In this document: positions 14,346-22,989 of the stretch, one piece after another
Layout of the letters: each line of letters begins with the position of its first letter
How positions within the stretch are numbered: position 1 is the first letter of the stretch
DNA from: an uncultured Eubacteriales bacterium
GTDB taxonomy: Bacteria; Bacillota; Clostridia; Oscillospirales; CAG-272
Length of the DNA: 64,000 nt
Assembly (NCBI GenBank): GCA_934467415.1
Contig: CAKSLQ010000002.1
Coordinates: 1-64,000 of the forward strand
Direction of reading: 5' to 3'
Position numbers and translations under genes: made by a program
Notes under the pieces: model-generated
Database searches by the model: none
What the model was told of the DNA's origin: nothing
What the model saw: the letters and a program-made list of their open reading frames with translations, nothing else

Positions 14346-16073
14346 TTATTTCACGAGCTTATCGGTCTCGGCGGCGTAGGTCGCAAGCTTTGCGGCAAGC
14401 GCGGCCTCGTCCTTCGCGGAGGCGAGGTAATAAATCTTGATCTTCGGTTCGGTGCCCGAGGGGCGGATGACGGCGACGTCGCCGTCGGCAAGCCCGTAGT
14501 AGAGCACATCCGACTTCGGGAGGCCGGTCGGCTTTGTCGAGCCGTCGGCAAGCGCGGTGATCGTCCCGGCGAGGTAGTCGCCGACGAAGGCGACCGGGCT
14601 GCCGCCGATGCTCTTCGGCGGATTCTCGCGGAGGTTCTTCATGGTGTTCGTGCGGCGTTCAATGCCGTCGAGCCCCTCCATGTAGACATCCTGCGACTTC
14701 TCGCCGTAGTAGCCGTAGCGCGCGTAGAGCTTTTGCAAAGCGTCGTAGAGCGTCATGTTCTTTGCCTTGTAGTAGGCTGCCATCTCGGTGGCCAGCATGG
14801 CGGCGCAGACTGCGTCCTTATCGCGGGCGTAGGTGCCCTTGAGGTAGCCGTAGCTCTCCTCAAAGCCGAAGAGGAAGGTGCCCTTCCCCGCCGCCTCGTG
14901 CTCCTTGATGACCTCGCCGATGAACTTGAAGCCGGTGAGCACGTTGTAGAGCTTGACGCCGTTTGCGCGGCAGATCGCCGTGGCAAGCTCGGTGGAGACG
15001 ATGGTCTTGACCGCGTAGGCATCGGCGGGAACGCCGCCGTTTTCCCGCAGCGCGGTGATGATATAGTCCAGCAGCAGCGACGCCATCTGGTTGCCCGTGA
15101 TGGTGACGAACGAGCCGTCCGCCGTGCGGGTCATTGCGCCCATGCGGTCGCTGTCCGGGTCGGTGGCGATGATGAGGTCGCTGCCGACTTCGTTGGCGAG
15201 CTTGATGCCGAGCGTGAATGCATCGGGCAGCTCGGGGTTCGGCTTGACGACCGTGGGGAAATTGCCGTCGAGCACCATCTGCTCGGGCACGGTGTAGAGC
15301 TTCTTCAGCCCGGAGGCGCGCAGCGCCTCGGGCACGAGCTTATAGCCCGCGCCGTGCAGCGGCGTGTAGACGACTGAGAAATCGTCGGCGACCCGCTTCA
15401 CTGCATCGGGATTGACGCGCTGTGCCAGCACATTTTCGAGGTAGACGCGATCGACCTCTTCGCCGATGACGCGGATTTTGCCCGCCTTCACGGCGTCGGC
15501 GTAGTTATCCTGCTTGACACCGTCGAAAATGTCGATCGACTTGATCTTGGCCGAGATGATGTCGGCATGCTTCGGCGGCAGCTGTGCGCCGTCCTCCCAG
15601 TACGCCTTGTAGCCGTTGTACTGCTTCGGGTTGTGCGACGCGGTGATGTTGATGCCCGCGATGCAGCCGAGGTGGCGGATGGCGAACGAAAGCTCCGGCG
15701 TGGGGCGCACACCGTCAAAGATGCAGACGGCGATGCCGTTGGCCGAGAGAACCGACGCGGCGGTCTCGGAAAACAGCGCCGAATTGTTGCGGCTGTCGTA
15801 GGCAATGACGACGCCGCGGCGCATCGCGTCCGCGCCCTCGAGGGCGATCATCTCCGCCATTCCCTGCGTCGCCTGGGCGACGGTGTAGACGTTCATCTTG
15901 TTGAGACCCGCGCCCATCGTGCCGCGCAGGCCGCCCGTGCCGAACTCCAGGTTGCCGAGGAAGCGCATCTCGATCTCGTCGCGGTCGCCTGCGATCGCTT
16001 CCAGCTCGCGGCGGCTGTCCGCATCCAGCTTCGGCTCATGCAGCCAGCGCTCGTAATTCTCCGTATAGTTCAT
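14346..16073 (-). CDS. Phosphoglucomutase/phosphomannomutase
   Basis: A cytoplasmic alpha-D-phosphohexomutase of 575 aa interconverting sugar 1- and 6-phosphates. All four family signatures are present: the catalytic serine loop TASHNPKQYNGYK, the metal-binding DPDSDRMG, the sugar-binding GFEESYGYL, and the C-terminal phosphate-binding RPSGTEPKIKIY. ATG 16073 is preceded by AAAGGAG and gives MNYTENYERW. It is the last gene of the htpG operon (41 bases after the TSCPD gene). Glucose versus mannose preference cannot be read, though the length fits the PgcA-type group. Confidence 0.93.
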   Translation of the reverse strand: MNYTENYERWLHEPKLDADSRRELEAIAGDRDEIEMRFLGNLEFGTGGLRGTMGAGLNKMNVYTVAQATQGMAEMIALEGADAMRRGVVIAYDSRNNSALFSETAASVLSANGIAVCIFDGVRPTPELSFAIRHLGCIAGINITASHNPKQYNGYKAYWEDGAQLPPKHADIISAKIKSIDIFDGVKQDNYADAVKAGKIRVIGEEVDRVYLENVLAQRVNPDAVKRVADDFSVVYTPLHGAGYKLVPEALRASGLKKLYTVPEQMVLDGNFPTVVKPNPELPDAFTLGIKLANEVGSDLIIATDPDSDRMGAMTRTADGSFVTITGNQMASLLLDYIITALRENGGVPADAYAVKTIVSTELATAICRANGVKLYNVLTGFKFIGEVIKEHEAAGKGTFLFGFEESYGYLKGTYARDKDAVCAAMLATEMAAYYKAKNMTLYDALQKLYARYGYYGEKSQDVYMEGLDGIERRTNTMKNLRENPPKSIGGSPVAFVGDYLAGTITALADGSTKPTGLPKSDVLYYGLADGDVAVIRPSGTEPKIKIYYLASAKDEAALAAKLATYAAETDKLVK

Positions 16074-16113
16074 ATCGTTCTCCTTTACTGTGTTTTCTGT
16101 CTTGCCGGTCGGT

Positions 16114-16362
16114 TCAAAGATTCTCCCGCAGCGCTTTTGCAAGCTCGTTGGGGCACGACGTTCCTCGGCCGCGGCAGTCGATGCCGCCGAGACGGCGAAT
16201 GACCTCATCCACGGGCATTCCCTCGACCAGCGCGGCGACGCCGTGCGTGTTGCCGGGACATCCGCCGACAAATTCTACATGCTTGACAATGTCGCCGTCC
16301 AGCGTAATCTCGATCTGACGGCTGCAAACACCGTGGGGCGTGAAGGTAATTTTCTTTTCCAT
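16114..16362 (-). CDS. TSCPD domain protein (TIGR03905-like)
   Basis: An 82-aa protein built almost wholly of the TSCPD domain, named after the motif that appears here as GTSCPNELAKAL near the C-terminus. The domain is related to a segment of vitamin-B12-dependent ribonucleotide reductases, but the stand-alone versions have no settled function. Cysteines in HGVCSRQ, GGCPGN and DCRG are conserved-looking and may bind metal. ATG 16362 follows AAGGA. It lies between the prephenate-dehydratase-like gene and the phosphomutase gene, close enough for one transcript. Confidence 0.85.
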   Translation of the reverse strand: MEKKITFTPHGVCSRQIEITLDGDIVKHVEFVGGCPGNTHGVAALVEGMPVDEVIRRLGGIDCRGRGTSCPNELAKALRENL

Positions 16363-16399
16363 ACGTTTTTCCTTTATATGCAAATTTGTTTGTTTCTAT

Positions 16400-17350
16400 T
16401 CAATCCGGCGTGACGGTCTCGTACACACCGAGCAGAATGTAGCTTTGGCGAGTGGCGGTCAGCAGGAACAGAAAGGCGAACAGCGCCTCCTTCGTGCCGC
16501 CGAAGGTGCAGAGCTGTGCATAGCCGTCGGTATAGCCGAGCGGCTGTGATGCCGTGCGCACCAGCGTCACGCCGAGCGCCGCCATGGCGGTGAACAGCCC
16601 CGGCAGCGTATCCGCGCCGCCGAGCGGCATCCGCAGGGCGACCTGCGGTATCCCGCCGCCGTCCGGGAGCGCGTCGCCCTCGCGGCAGAGGAGCGCAAAG
16701 CGCGTGACCGCGCCGCTCTCGTCCGCGATCTCGCAGACGCGCGTGACAAACAGATCGTTCTCGGTCATCATGCGGAGCGTGGTGGAGAGAAAGCCGTCGC
16801 GGCTGTTTTCAAGCGGCAGGATGCAATAGGCACAGTCGCCGCCGACCACCGCGTCGCAGGCGTCGGAAAAGCTGCGCACCGGGACGGCGTCAAGGCCGCC
16901 CGTATGCGCCGCAAGCACCTCCGTAGCGCGGCGGAACGCGGCGGTCTCCGGCACGGCGGTCCGAAAGGACGCCCGGCGCGCCGCATGCGCGACAAACATG
17001 TACGGCGACGGATGCAGGCGGGCATCCGCCAGCGCGGCGGAAAGCCGTTCCGCATAGGCGGCAAGGTATGCGCCCGTGTCAGCCGAGAGCTTTGCCGCGG
17101 CGAGCGGCCGATTCTCCGCCGGGGTCTCGTCAAACAGCGCGGGCGGCAGCTCCGGCAGACAGGCGGGCGGCTCCCGCCGCACCTCCTCGGCCGAAAACCG
17201 GCCCTCCCGCAGCATGCGGGCGACGGCGGATGCAGACAGGCTCGCCGCCTCGTCGAGGACGGCGCTCATGCGCTCGCACGCGGCGAGGTCTTCGGCAAAG
17301 AGGTGCCGCATATTCTTTTCGATGATGGATCGCGACTCGTTTTTCCCCAT
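16400..17350 (-). CDS. Prephenate dehydratase-like protein
   Basis: A 316-aa protein. Its middle and C-terminal parts resemble the prephenate dehydratase fold: DACDAVVGGDCAYCILPLEN, then a PLENS motif followed by SRDGFLSTTLRMMTENDL, then a possible ACT-like tail with LFTAMAALGVTLVRTASQPL. The N-terminal 100 residues are Ala/Arg/Glu-rich and might correspond to a chorismate-mutase-like helical region. The match is weak and catalytic Thr/Arg residues of true PheA are not obvious, so it may not be an active enzyme. ATG 17350 is one base after the htpG stop codon, so it is translationally coupled to the chaperone. Confidence 0.5.
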   Translation of the reverse strand: MGKNESRSIIEKNMRHLFAEDLAACERMSAVLDEAASLSASAVARMLREGRFSAEEVRREPPACLPELPPALFDETPAENRPLAAAKLSADTGAYLAAYAERLSAALADARLHPSPYMFVAHAARRASFRTAVPETAAFRRATEVLAAHTGGLDAVPVRSFSDACDAVVGGDCAYCILPLENSRDGFLSTTLRMMTENDLFVTRVCEIADESGAVTRFALLCREGDALPDGGGIPQVALRMPLGGADTLPGLFTAMAALGVTLVRTASQPLGYTDGYAQLCTFGGTKEALFAFLFLLTATRQSYILLGVYETVTPD

Positions 17351-17351
17351 C

Positions 17352-19202
17352 TCAGAGCTTGGCGAGCGCGTCGTAGCTCGACGCGAGGAAGTCGCGGAGC
17401 TCCGCCTCGGTGAATCTGCGCTGGCTGAGCACGGCAAGGCCGTAGATCTGCTTGGCCACGAGCGCGTCAGTGTCGTGTGACGCGGTATCCAGCTTCTTGA
17501 TGAGCGGGTTGGCCATATTGAGGACGAGCGCGCTCTTCGGCTTGAAATCGCCGCCGAGCGGCATACCGTTTGCGGCATAGAGCTTCATCATATCCTCCAT
17601 GCGGCGACTCTCCTCATCGACGTTCAGCATCGCGGGGATAGACGCATCGGCGAGGTTCTCACAGCGCACGGTGAGCTTTTCGTCGCCCGCCGCCGCGCGG
17701 AAGAGCGCCTCCAGCTTCTCGGAGTGGGCGGCCTCGCCGTCCTTCAGCGCATCGGTGATGTCGGCGTCCACGCGTAAGAACTTGACCTTCTCGCTGACGC
17801 TTTCGAGCATGGATACGAACTGCGTGTCGATCATCTTGTCGAAGCGGACGACCTTGATGCCCTTCGCCTCCAGCATGGCGATGTACTGTGCCTGAAGCTC
17901 GGCGTCCGAGGTGTAGTAGACCTTGTTTTCATTCGTCGCCCTGGCATCTTCGAGGTACTCGGCGAGCGTCATGTGCCCGCCGTGCACGACTTCCATGAGC
18001 AGCGCGTCCTTGGCGCGGTCGTAGAACTTGCGGTCGCAGAGCGAGGCATATTCGCAGAAGGTCTTGATGTCGCCCCACATCTTCTCGTAGCTCTCGCGGT
18101 CACTCTTGAACATCGAGGTCAGCTTGTCGGCGACCTTCTTGACGATGTGCGCCGAGATCTTCGAGACGTAACCGTTGTTTTGCAGGTAGCTGCGCGACAC
18201 ATTGAGCGGCAGCTCGGGGCAGTCCAGCACACCGCGCAGCATGAGGAGATACTCGGGGATGACTTCCTTGATGTTGTCGGCGACGAAGACCTGGTTGTAA
18301 TAGAGCTTGACCTGCCCCTCAAGCCCCGCAAACTCGTGCGTCAGCTTCGGGAAATACAGGATGCCCTTGAAATTGAGCGGATAATCCGCGTTGATGTGCA
18401 GCCAGAACAGCGGCTCGTTGAAATCGGTGAACACCTTGTGGTAGAACGCCTTGTACTCCTCGTCGGTGCAGTCGGCGGGATTCTTCTGCCACAGCGGGTG
18501 AATGTCGTTGATCGGCGTCTCGGCGGGCTTTTCCTCGCCCTCCTTGGGTTCGGCCGGCTCCGCGTCCTCGTCCTCGAAGTAGATCTCCACCGGCATGAAT
18601 GCGCAGTACTTGTCCAGCACGGCGCGCAGCGCGTGCGGCTCCAGATACTCCGCGCCCTCGTCGTTGATATGCATAATGATGTCGGTGCCGTGTCCCTCGC
18701 GCTCGGCCTCGCTCATCTCATATTCGCCCTCTTCGTTGCAGACCCACTTGACGGCGGGCGTACCGCGGTAGGAGCGGCTGATGACCTCGACCCGGTCGCT
18801 GACCATGAACGCCGAATAGAAGCCGAGGCCGAAGTGACCGATGATGCCGTCGGCAGCGCCCTCGCTCTCGTACTTCTCGATGAACTCCATCGCGCCGGAC
18901 AGCGCAATCGAGCCGATGTATTTCTTCACCTCGTCGGCGTCCATGCCGATGCCGTTGTCGCGTACGGTGACGGTGCGCGCCTTCTTGCTGACCGAGACGT
19001 CGATGCGCCCGGCCGTCTCGATGTCCTTGACCTCGCCGAGCGAAATCAGGCGGTTCAGCTTGACAATCGCGTCGGAGGCGTTGGAAACGATCTCGCGAAG
19101 GAAGATCTCCTTGTCCGAATACAGCCACCGCTTGATGACCGGGAAAATATTTTTGGTTTCGACGGAGATGCCGCCCTTTTCGTTTATCGTTTTTTCTGAC
19201 AT
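17352..19202 (-). CDS. htpG: Chaperone protein HtpG (Hsp90)
   Basis: The bacterial Hsp90 ATPase chaperone, 616 aa. The GHKL ATP-binding domain is N-terminal, with NASDAIVKL (residues ~41-49), DNGIGM (~82-87) and GHFGLGFYSAFMV (~120-132). The middle domain and C-terminal dimer domain follow. A Glu-rich linker with EPKEGEEKPAE is seen at about residues 215-230. ATG 19202 has AAGGAAG nine bases upstream and a good promoter at 19283-19255. It heads an operon with the prephenate-dehydratase-like, TSCPD and phosphomutase genes. I see no CIRCE element. Confidence 0.96.
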   Translation of the reverse strand: MSEKTINEKGGISVETKNIFPVIKRWLYSDKEIFLREIVSNASDAIVKLNRLISLGEVKDIETAGRIDVSVSKKARTVTVRDNGIGMDADEVKKYIGSIALSGAMEFIEKYESEGAADGIIGHFGLGFYSAFMVSDRVEVISRSYRGTPAVKWVCNEEGEYEMSEAEREGHGTDIIMHINDEGAEYLEPHALRAVLDKYCAFMPVEIYFEDEDAEPAEPKEGEEKPAETPINDIHPLWQKNPADCTDEEYKAFYHKVFTDFNEPLFWLHINADYPLNFKGILYFPKLTHEFAGLEGQVKLYYNQVFVADNIKEVIPEYLLMLRGVLDCPELPLNVSRSYLQNNGYVSKISAHIVKKVADKLTSMFKSDRESYEKMWGDIKTFCEYASLCDRKFYDRAKDALLMEVVHGGHMTLAEYLEDARATNENKVYYTSDAELQAQYIAMLEAKGIKVVRFDKMIDTQFVSMLESVSEKVKFLRVDADITDALKDGEAAHSEKLEALFRAAAGDEKLTVRCENLADASIPAMLNVDEESRRMEDMMKLYAANGMPLGGDFKPKSALVLNMANPLIKKLDTASHDTDALVAKQIYGLAVLSQRRFTEAELRDFLASSYDALAKL

Positions 19203-19254
19203 GAAAATCAGCTTCCTTTGTATATATACTTGAAGTTATAAAACCTCAAAATAA

Positions 19255-19283
19255 ATTATAGCCTACTTTGGCGCGGAATGCAA
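19255..19283 (-). promoter_or_regulatory. Promoter of the htpG operon
   Basis: On the minus strand TTGCAT (19283-19278), 17-bp spacer, TATAAT (19260-19255). Confidence 0.82.
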
Positions 19284-19353
19284 GTTTTCAAACAAAAGAT
19301 TCACATATTTTCCTTTTTTCCTGCACTTTTTCGCACCGCACCGTGAAAAAGTG

Positions 19354-19382
19354 TTGCATTTCCGCCCGCGCCGTGCTATACT
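19354..19382 (+). promoter_or_regulatory. Promoter of tRNA-Leu
   Basis: TTGCAT (19354-19359), 17-bp spacer, TATACT (19377-19382), 16 bases before the mature 5' end. Confidence 0.82.
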
Positions 19383-19397
19383 ATTAGGGTCATATTT

Positions 19398-19484
19398 GCC
19401 GGTATGATGGAATTGGCAGACGTGCCGGACTCAAAATCCGGTGGTAGCGATACCGTGTCGGTTCGACCCCGACTACCGGCACCA
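19398..19484 (+). tRNA. tRNA-Leu (anticodon CAA)
   Basis: A class II tRNA of 87 nt. The acceptor stem GCCGGTA pairs with TACCGGC. The anticodon stem CCGGA/TCCGG carries loop CTCAAAA, giving anticodon CAA. A long variable arm (GTGGTAGCGATACC) follows, then the T arm with GGTTCGACCCC, and CCA is encoded. Confidence 0.95.
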
Positions 19485-19494
19485 GACGGAGAAA

Positions 19495-19540
19495 CCGAAC
19501 CGGGTCTTCGCAATCGGAGACCCGGTTCGGATTCTTTTTA
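19495..19540 (+). terminator. Terminator of tRNA-Leu
   Basis: A 13-bp stem (19495-19507 with 19518-19530) is followed by ATTCTTTTTA. Confidence 0.88.
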
Positions 19541-19581
19541 TCTCGGGAAGCCCGCGGAGGCGTAAACCGAACAAGCGCACA

Positions 19582-19610
19582 AAAGGGGATGGCGGTCTGC
19601 CATCCCCTTT
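19582..19610 (-). terminator. Terminator of the PTS operon
   Basis: A 12-bp stem (19582-19593 with 19599-19610) lies just beyond the ptsI stop. On the minus strand it ends in a short CTTTTG tract. Confidence 0.75.
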
Positions 19611-19621
19611 GCCATGCGGTT

Positions 19622-21316
19622 TTATCCGAGGGCGGTCACTTCCTCCACGGTTTCCGCAGCCAGTACCTTTTGTGCAAACGCCTGTGCGTCCGCATAGGCT
19701 TCGGCTCGTATGGCTTTCTTCAGATACGGAATTCGTGCGGGACTTACGCTGAACTCGTCCAATCCCATCCCGAGCAGCATCCGGGTGGCATGGGGGTCGG
19801 CGGCAAATTCTCCGCACATACCCACCCAGATCCCGGCAGAATGCCCCGCCTGAATGACTTGATAAATGGCCCTGAGCACCGCCGGATGAAAGGAATTGTA
19901 CAGCTTTTGAATGTTTTCGTTGCCGCGATCCGCCACAAGGATATATTGCGTCAAATCATTGGTGCCGATGCTGAAAAAGGAAACATGCTTTGCAAGCTCC
20001 GGCGCAAGCAGCACGGCCGCCGGCGTTTCGATCATAATGCCCAGCTCCAGCCCGCTGTCATAATCCAGGCCTTCTTCGGACAGCTCCGCCATGCACGCCG
20101 TGATCAGCTGCCTGGTTTTTTCGATCTCCTCCGCGGAGATCACCATCGGCAGCATGACCAGCAGCTTTCCGAAGGCCGATGCGCGCAAAATCGCACGCAG
20201 CTGGGTCTTAAAGATATCGATGTGATCCAGGCAAAACCGAATGGCGCGGTGGCCGAGGAACGGGTTGTCCTCTTTTGCAAATGTAAAATACGGCAGCTGT
20301 TTGTCACCGCCGATATCCAGGGTGCGCACGATGACCGGCTTGCCCTGCATATGCCGCACAACATAGCAATACGCCGCAAACTGCTCTTCCTCCGTCGGCC
20401 AATGGCTGCTTTCCATATACAAAAACTCGGTGCGCAAAAGGCCGATTCCCCCAGCACCGTGCCTGACGGCAGCCGGCGCCTCCTTTTCCGCGCCGATGTT
20501 GGCGGCAACCGTCACACATTTTCCGTCGGAAGTCCTGGCGGGGAGCTCTTGCAGGGCGGCCAGCTCCTGCCGCAGCTGCTGCAGCTGCCGCTCCTTTTGC
20601 CGGTATTGCTCCAGCTCCTGCTCGGTCGGATCTGCGATGACAAGTCCGGCCGTACCGTCGAGGATGAGCAGATCGCCGTCGGCCACGGCGTCGTAAAGGC
20701 CCGCGCCCGCACCGACCACGGCCGGAATATTCAGTCCGCGGGCCATGATCGCCGTGTGGGAGGTCTTGCCGCCAAGCTCCGTGGCAAAGCCGAGAATATG
20801 GCTGTCGTCCATGGTTGCGGTGTCGCTGGGCAGCAGATCGGCGGCAATGACGATCACCGGCTCATGCAGCTTTGAAATGTTGCTGTCGGCAATGCCCTGC
20901 AGCTGACAGAGTATGCGCGCGCTCACATCCTTGAAATCGGCCGCTCTGGCCTGCAAAGTCTCGTCATCGACCCGGGCAAACATTTGGCAGATGTGTTCGG
21001 CAGCCAGTGTCAGGGCGTGCTCGGCCCCGTTGAGCTGCTCAATGTACTCGACCGTCTGCTCCCGCAGAAAAGGATCCTGCAAAATCGACCTGTGGGCGCG
21101 GAGAATGTCGGCACGTTCACCGCCGATCCGGTCAATCTGATCCGCAAGCTGCGCATCACATGCCTCCAGCGCACGCACAAAGCGCTCGCGCTCCGCCTCA
21201 ATCCGGTCATGCCCGATCGTCTGCACGCCGACGTCCGCCGCCCGGCGCGAAAAACGCTTGGCCTTCCCGATCGCAATGCCCTCGCTGGCGGCAATGGCGG
21301 TAAATGTTCTTCTCAT
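19622..21316 (-). CDS. ptsI: PTS enzyme I
   Basis: Phosphoenolpyruvate-protein phosphotransferase, 564 aa, cytoplasmic. It takes phosphate from PEP and passes it to HPr. The phospho-histidine segment GGKTSHTAIMARGLNIPAVVG is near residues 180-200, with the PEP-binding barrel after it (GGIGLLRTEFLYM and IGTNDLTQYILVADRG). Length is normal. Its ATG is seven bases after the HPr stop. It is the last gene of a ten-gene operon, which is unusual, because most Firmicutes keep one housekeeping ptsHI locus separate from substrate operons. Confidence 0.96.
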   Translation of the reverse strand: MRRTFTAIAASEGIAIGKAKRFSRRAADVGVQTIGHDRIEAERERFVRALEACDAQLADQIDRIGGERADILRAHRSILQDPFLREQTVEYIEQLNGAEHALTLAAEHICQMFARVDDETLQARAADFKDVSARILCQLQGIADSNISKLHEPVIVIAADLLPSDTATMDDSHILGFATELGGKTSHTAIMARGLNIPAVVGAGAGLYDAVADGDLLILDGTAGLVIADPTEQELEQYRQKERQLQQLRQELAALQELPARTSDGKCVTVAANIGAEKEAPAAVRHGAGGIGLLRTEFLYMESSHWPTEEEQFAAYCYVVRHMQGKPVIVRTLDIGGDKQLPYFTFAKEDNPFLGHRAIRFCLDHIDIFKTQLRAILRASAFGKLLVMLPMVISAEEIEKTRQLITACMAELSEEGLDYDSGLELGIMIETPAAVLLAPELAKHVSFFSIGTNDLTQYILVADRGNENIQKLYNSFHPAVLRAIYQVIQAGHSAGIWVGMCGEFAADPHATRMLLGMGLDEFSVSPARIPYLKKAIRAEAYADAQAFAQKVLAAETVEEVTALG

Positions 21317-21322
21317 TTGAAA

Positions 21323-21583
21323 TCAGTCCTCCAGATCAAGGATAAACCGGGCCAACTCCTCCAAAAACGCCTGTTCATTCTCTCCATCCACCCGAAGGGT
21401 GATCTCCGTCCCGCGCTTCAGGCCCATGGTGAGAATCATCAGAATGCTTTTCAGATTGCCCACCTTCTCCCCTCTGACAACTTCAACAGTGCCGGGGAAA
21501 TTCTTTGCAAACTCCACAACAAGGGTCGCCGGGCGGGCGTGGATGCCGCTGGGATTGACAACGGTTATTGTTTTTTCTACCAT
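21323..21583 (-). CDS. ptsH: PTS phosphocarrier HPr
   Basis: An 86-aa phosphocarrier. The active-site His15 sits in GIHARPA (residues 13-19), and the regulatory Ser46 is present in NLKSILMIL, so the protein could also be phosphorylated by HPr kinase for catabolite control. It lies between the EIIA and EI genes in the operon, about 75 bases downstream of EIIA with a hairpin between. Confidence 0.97.
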   Translation of the reverse strand: MVEKTITVVNPSGIHARPATLVVEFAKNFPGTVEVVRGEKVGNLKSILMILTMGLKRGTEITLRVDGENEQAFLEELARFILDLED

Positions 21584-21620
21584 TTGATGTTCACTCCTTG
21601 CCTGCTGAAAAATTGCATTC

Positions 21621-21648
21621 GCAAAAGCCGACTTCCGCCGGCTTTTGC
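21621..21648 (-). other. Intercistronic hairpin between EIIA and HPr genes
   Basis: A perfect 10-bp stem GCAAAAGCCG/CGGCTTTTGC (21621-21630 with 21639-21648). The CTTTTGC tract makes it at best a weak terminator. It might lower expression of ptsHI relative to the upstream genes or protect RNA ends. Confidence 0.55.
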
Positions 21649-21657
21649 ACCGATCTC

Positions 21658-22113
21658 TTACAGATTCAGCCGTTCGGCCAGTCTTCGCACGCTCTCAAGG
21701 TCGTCGGCCTCCTTCAGCCCCTGCAGCACCTCTTCGTTGAGCAGCATCTCGCCCAGCTTTTCCATATTCTCATAATGTCCGTCCATATCGTTTGCCGCCA
21801 GCGTAAAGATCAGACGGGCATTTTTCGCCGGGTTGCCCGGCTCAAACGCGACAGGCTCCTTTACCTTGGTAAAGCTGATCCCGTTCCGGATGACGCCGCG
21901 GGCGTTGACCTTGGTGTGGGGAATGGCAAGATCGTCGGTGATGACGATATACGGCCCGTACTTCTCCACGTTTTCGATGATCGCATCGGCATACGCCGCG
22001 GTGATCGATCCATCGGCGATCAGCGAATGGCAGCAGCCGCGAACGGCGTCATGCCAGTGATCAAAGCGATCATAGAATTCCACGCGGTTTTGTTCCAATA
22101 ACTCCTTTAACAA
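21658..22113 (-). CDS. PTS EIIA component, ascorbate/mannitol-fructose type
   Basis: A 151-aa EIIA of the PTS_EIIA_2 fold, which relays phosphate from HPr to EIIB. The active histidine is His66 in LAIPHTK. The supporting segment AYADAIIENVEKYGPYIVIT before it is typical of UlaC/SgcA-type proteins. The gene sits 19 bases downstream of the second BtpA gene in the operon. With the ascorbate-type EIIB and EIIC genes upstream it completes a transporter. Confidence 0.92.
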   Translation of the reverse strand: MLKELLEQNRVEFYDRFDHWHDAVRGCCHSLIADGSITAAYADAIIENVEKYGPYIVITDDLAIPHTKVNARGVIRNGISFTKVKEPVAFEPGNPAKNARLIFTLAANDMDGHYENMEKLGEMLLNEEVLQGLKEADDLESVRRLAERLNL

Positions 22114-22131
22114 AGTCGTCCCTCCCGCGTG

Positions 22132-22935
22132 TCAGCGCAATCTCTTGACCTTATCCATGAATGCCTTGACACGGCTCTCGTCCACCGGGTTTTCAAACAC
22201 ACCGTCAACCTTGAACGTAGTGGCGCATACCGCGCCGTCCGCAACGGAGAGCTGCCGCTCGATATTGTTGATATTGCAGCCCGTGTTGCAGAGAATCGGG
22301 GTATACTTCACCGCATCCTTCACGACCTTCATCACCTCGGTGTCGGTCTCTGCGCCCGCCGTAAGGCCGGAGACGCACAGCGCGTCGGGCCGGCAGTTGA
22401 ACTCGGTGGTTTTCGCGATGGATGCAATGTCCCGGTCGGCCAGATACCGCGCGGCCTCGGGAACGATATTATAGAGCATCTTCACATGCCCCGCACCGAG
22501 ACGGGCGCGATGCCGCGCCGTGGCGCCCGCATCGGTGTTCCACAAGCCGAAATCGCTGGCATAAACCCCTGAAATGATCTCGCGAATGAACTGCGCGTCA
22601 ACGGCCATGGCCAGATCCAGAGAGGCGATGGGATCCCACAGGCAGTTCACGCCGTATGGCACCGTGATCTCGCTTTTCAGCTCACCGATCACCCGCGCCA
22701 TGGCCCCCACTGTCACCGGTTCGATCCTGGTGAGATAGGGCAGGCTGAACTCGTTGGAAAACATCACGGCATCCACACCGCCGTTTTGAAGGGCATGCAG
22801 ATCATGCCGCGCCATATCGACCACTTTCTGCATACCGCCCGCGCTGTCGAAATTCGGATCGCCGGGCAGGGGCTGCAAGTGGCACATTGCTATAATCGGC
22901 TTTTCAACACCGAAAAGCTCCTTCATCCAATTCAT
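22132..22935 (-). CDS. BtpA/SgcQ-family TIM-barrel protein, copy 2
   Basis: A 267-aa predicted TIM-barrel protein of the BtpA family (relatives: photosystem I biogenesis BtpA and E. coli SgcQ, the latter in a PTS operon). No reaction is established. ATG 22935 is preferred because GGAG lies six bases upstream and the start MNWMKELFGVEKPIIAMCHL then aligns with copy 1; longer starts at 22947 and 22974 are possible. Family features include HLQPLPGDP near the N-terminus, CVSGLTAG near residue 197 and NTGCNINNI near 225. It is clearly diverged from copy 1, so the two probably have different roles. Confidence 0.85.
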   Translation of the reverse strand: MNWMKELFGVEKPIIAMCHLQPLPGDPNFDSAGGMQKVVDMARHDLHALQNGGVDAVMFSNEFSLPYLTRIEPVTVGAMARVIGELKSEITVPYGVNCLWDPIASLDLAMAVDAQFIREIISGVYASDFGLWNTDAGATARHRARLGAGHVKMLYNIVPEAARYLADRDIASIAKTTEFNCRPDALCVSGLTAGAETDTEVMKVVKDAVKYTPILCNTGCNINNIERQLSVADGAVCATTFKVDGVFENPVDESRVKAFMDKVKRLR

Positions 22936-22989
22936 GCTTTTCTCCATTCCGCCGCCGGTGGCGGCTGTCATCACGCAAATTTGCCGCGC

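Noticed and set aside
17973..19199. A 408-codon plus-strand frame opposite htpG
   Set aside because: Shadow of a certain gene, with no domain and a composition typical of antisense frames.
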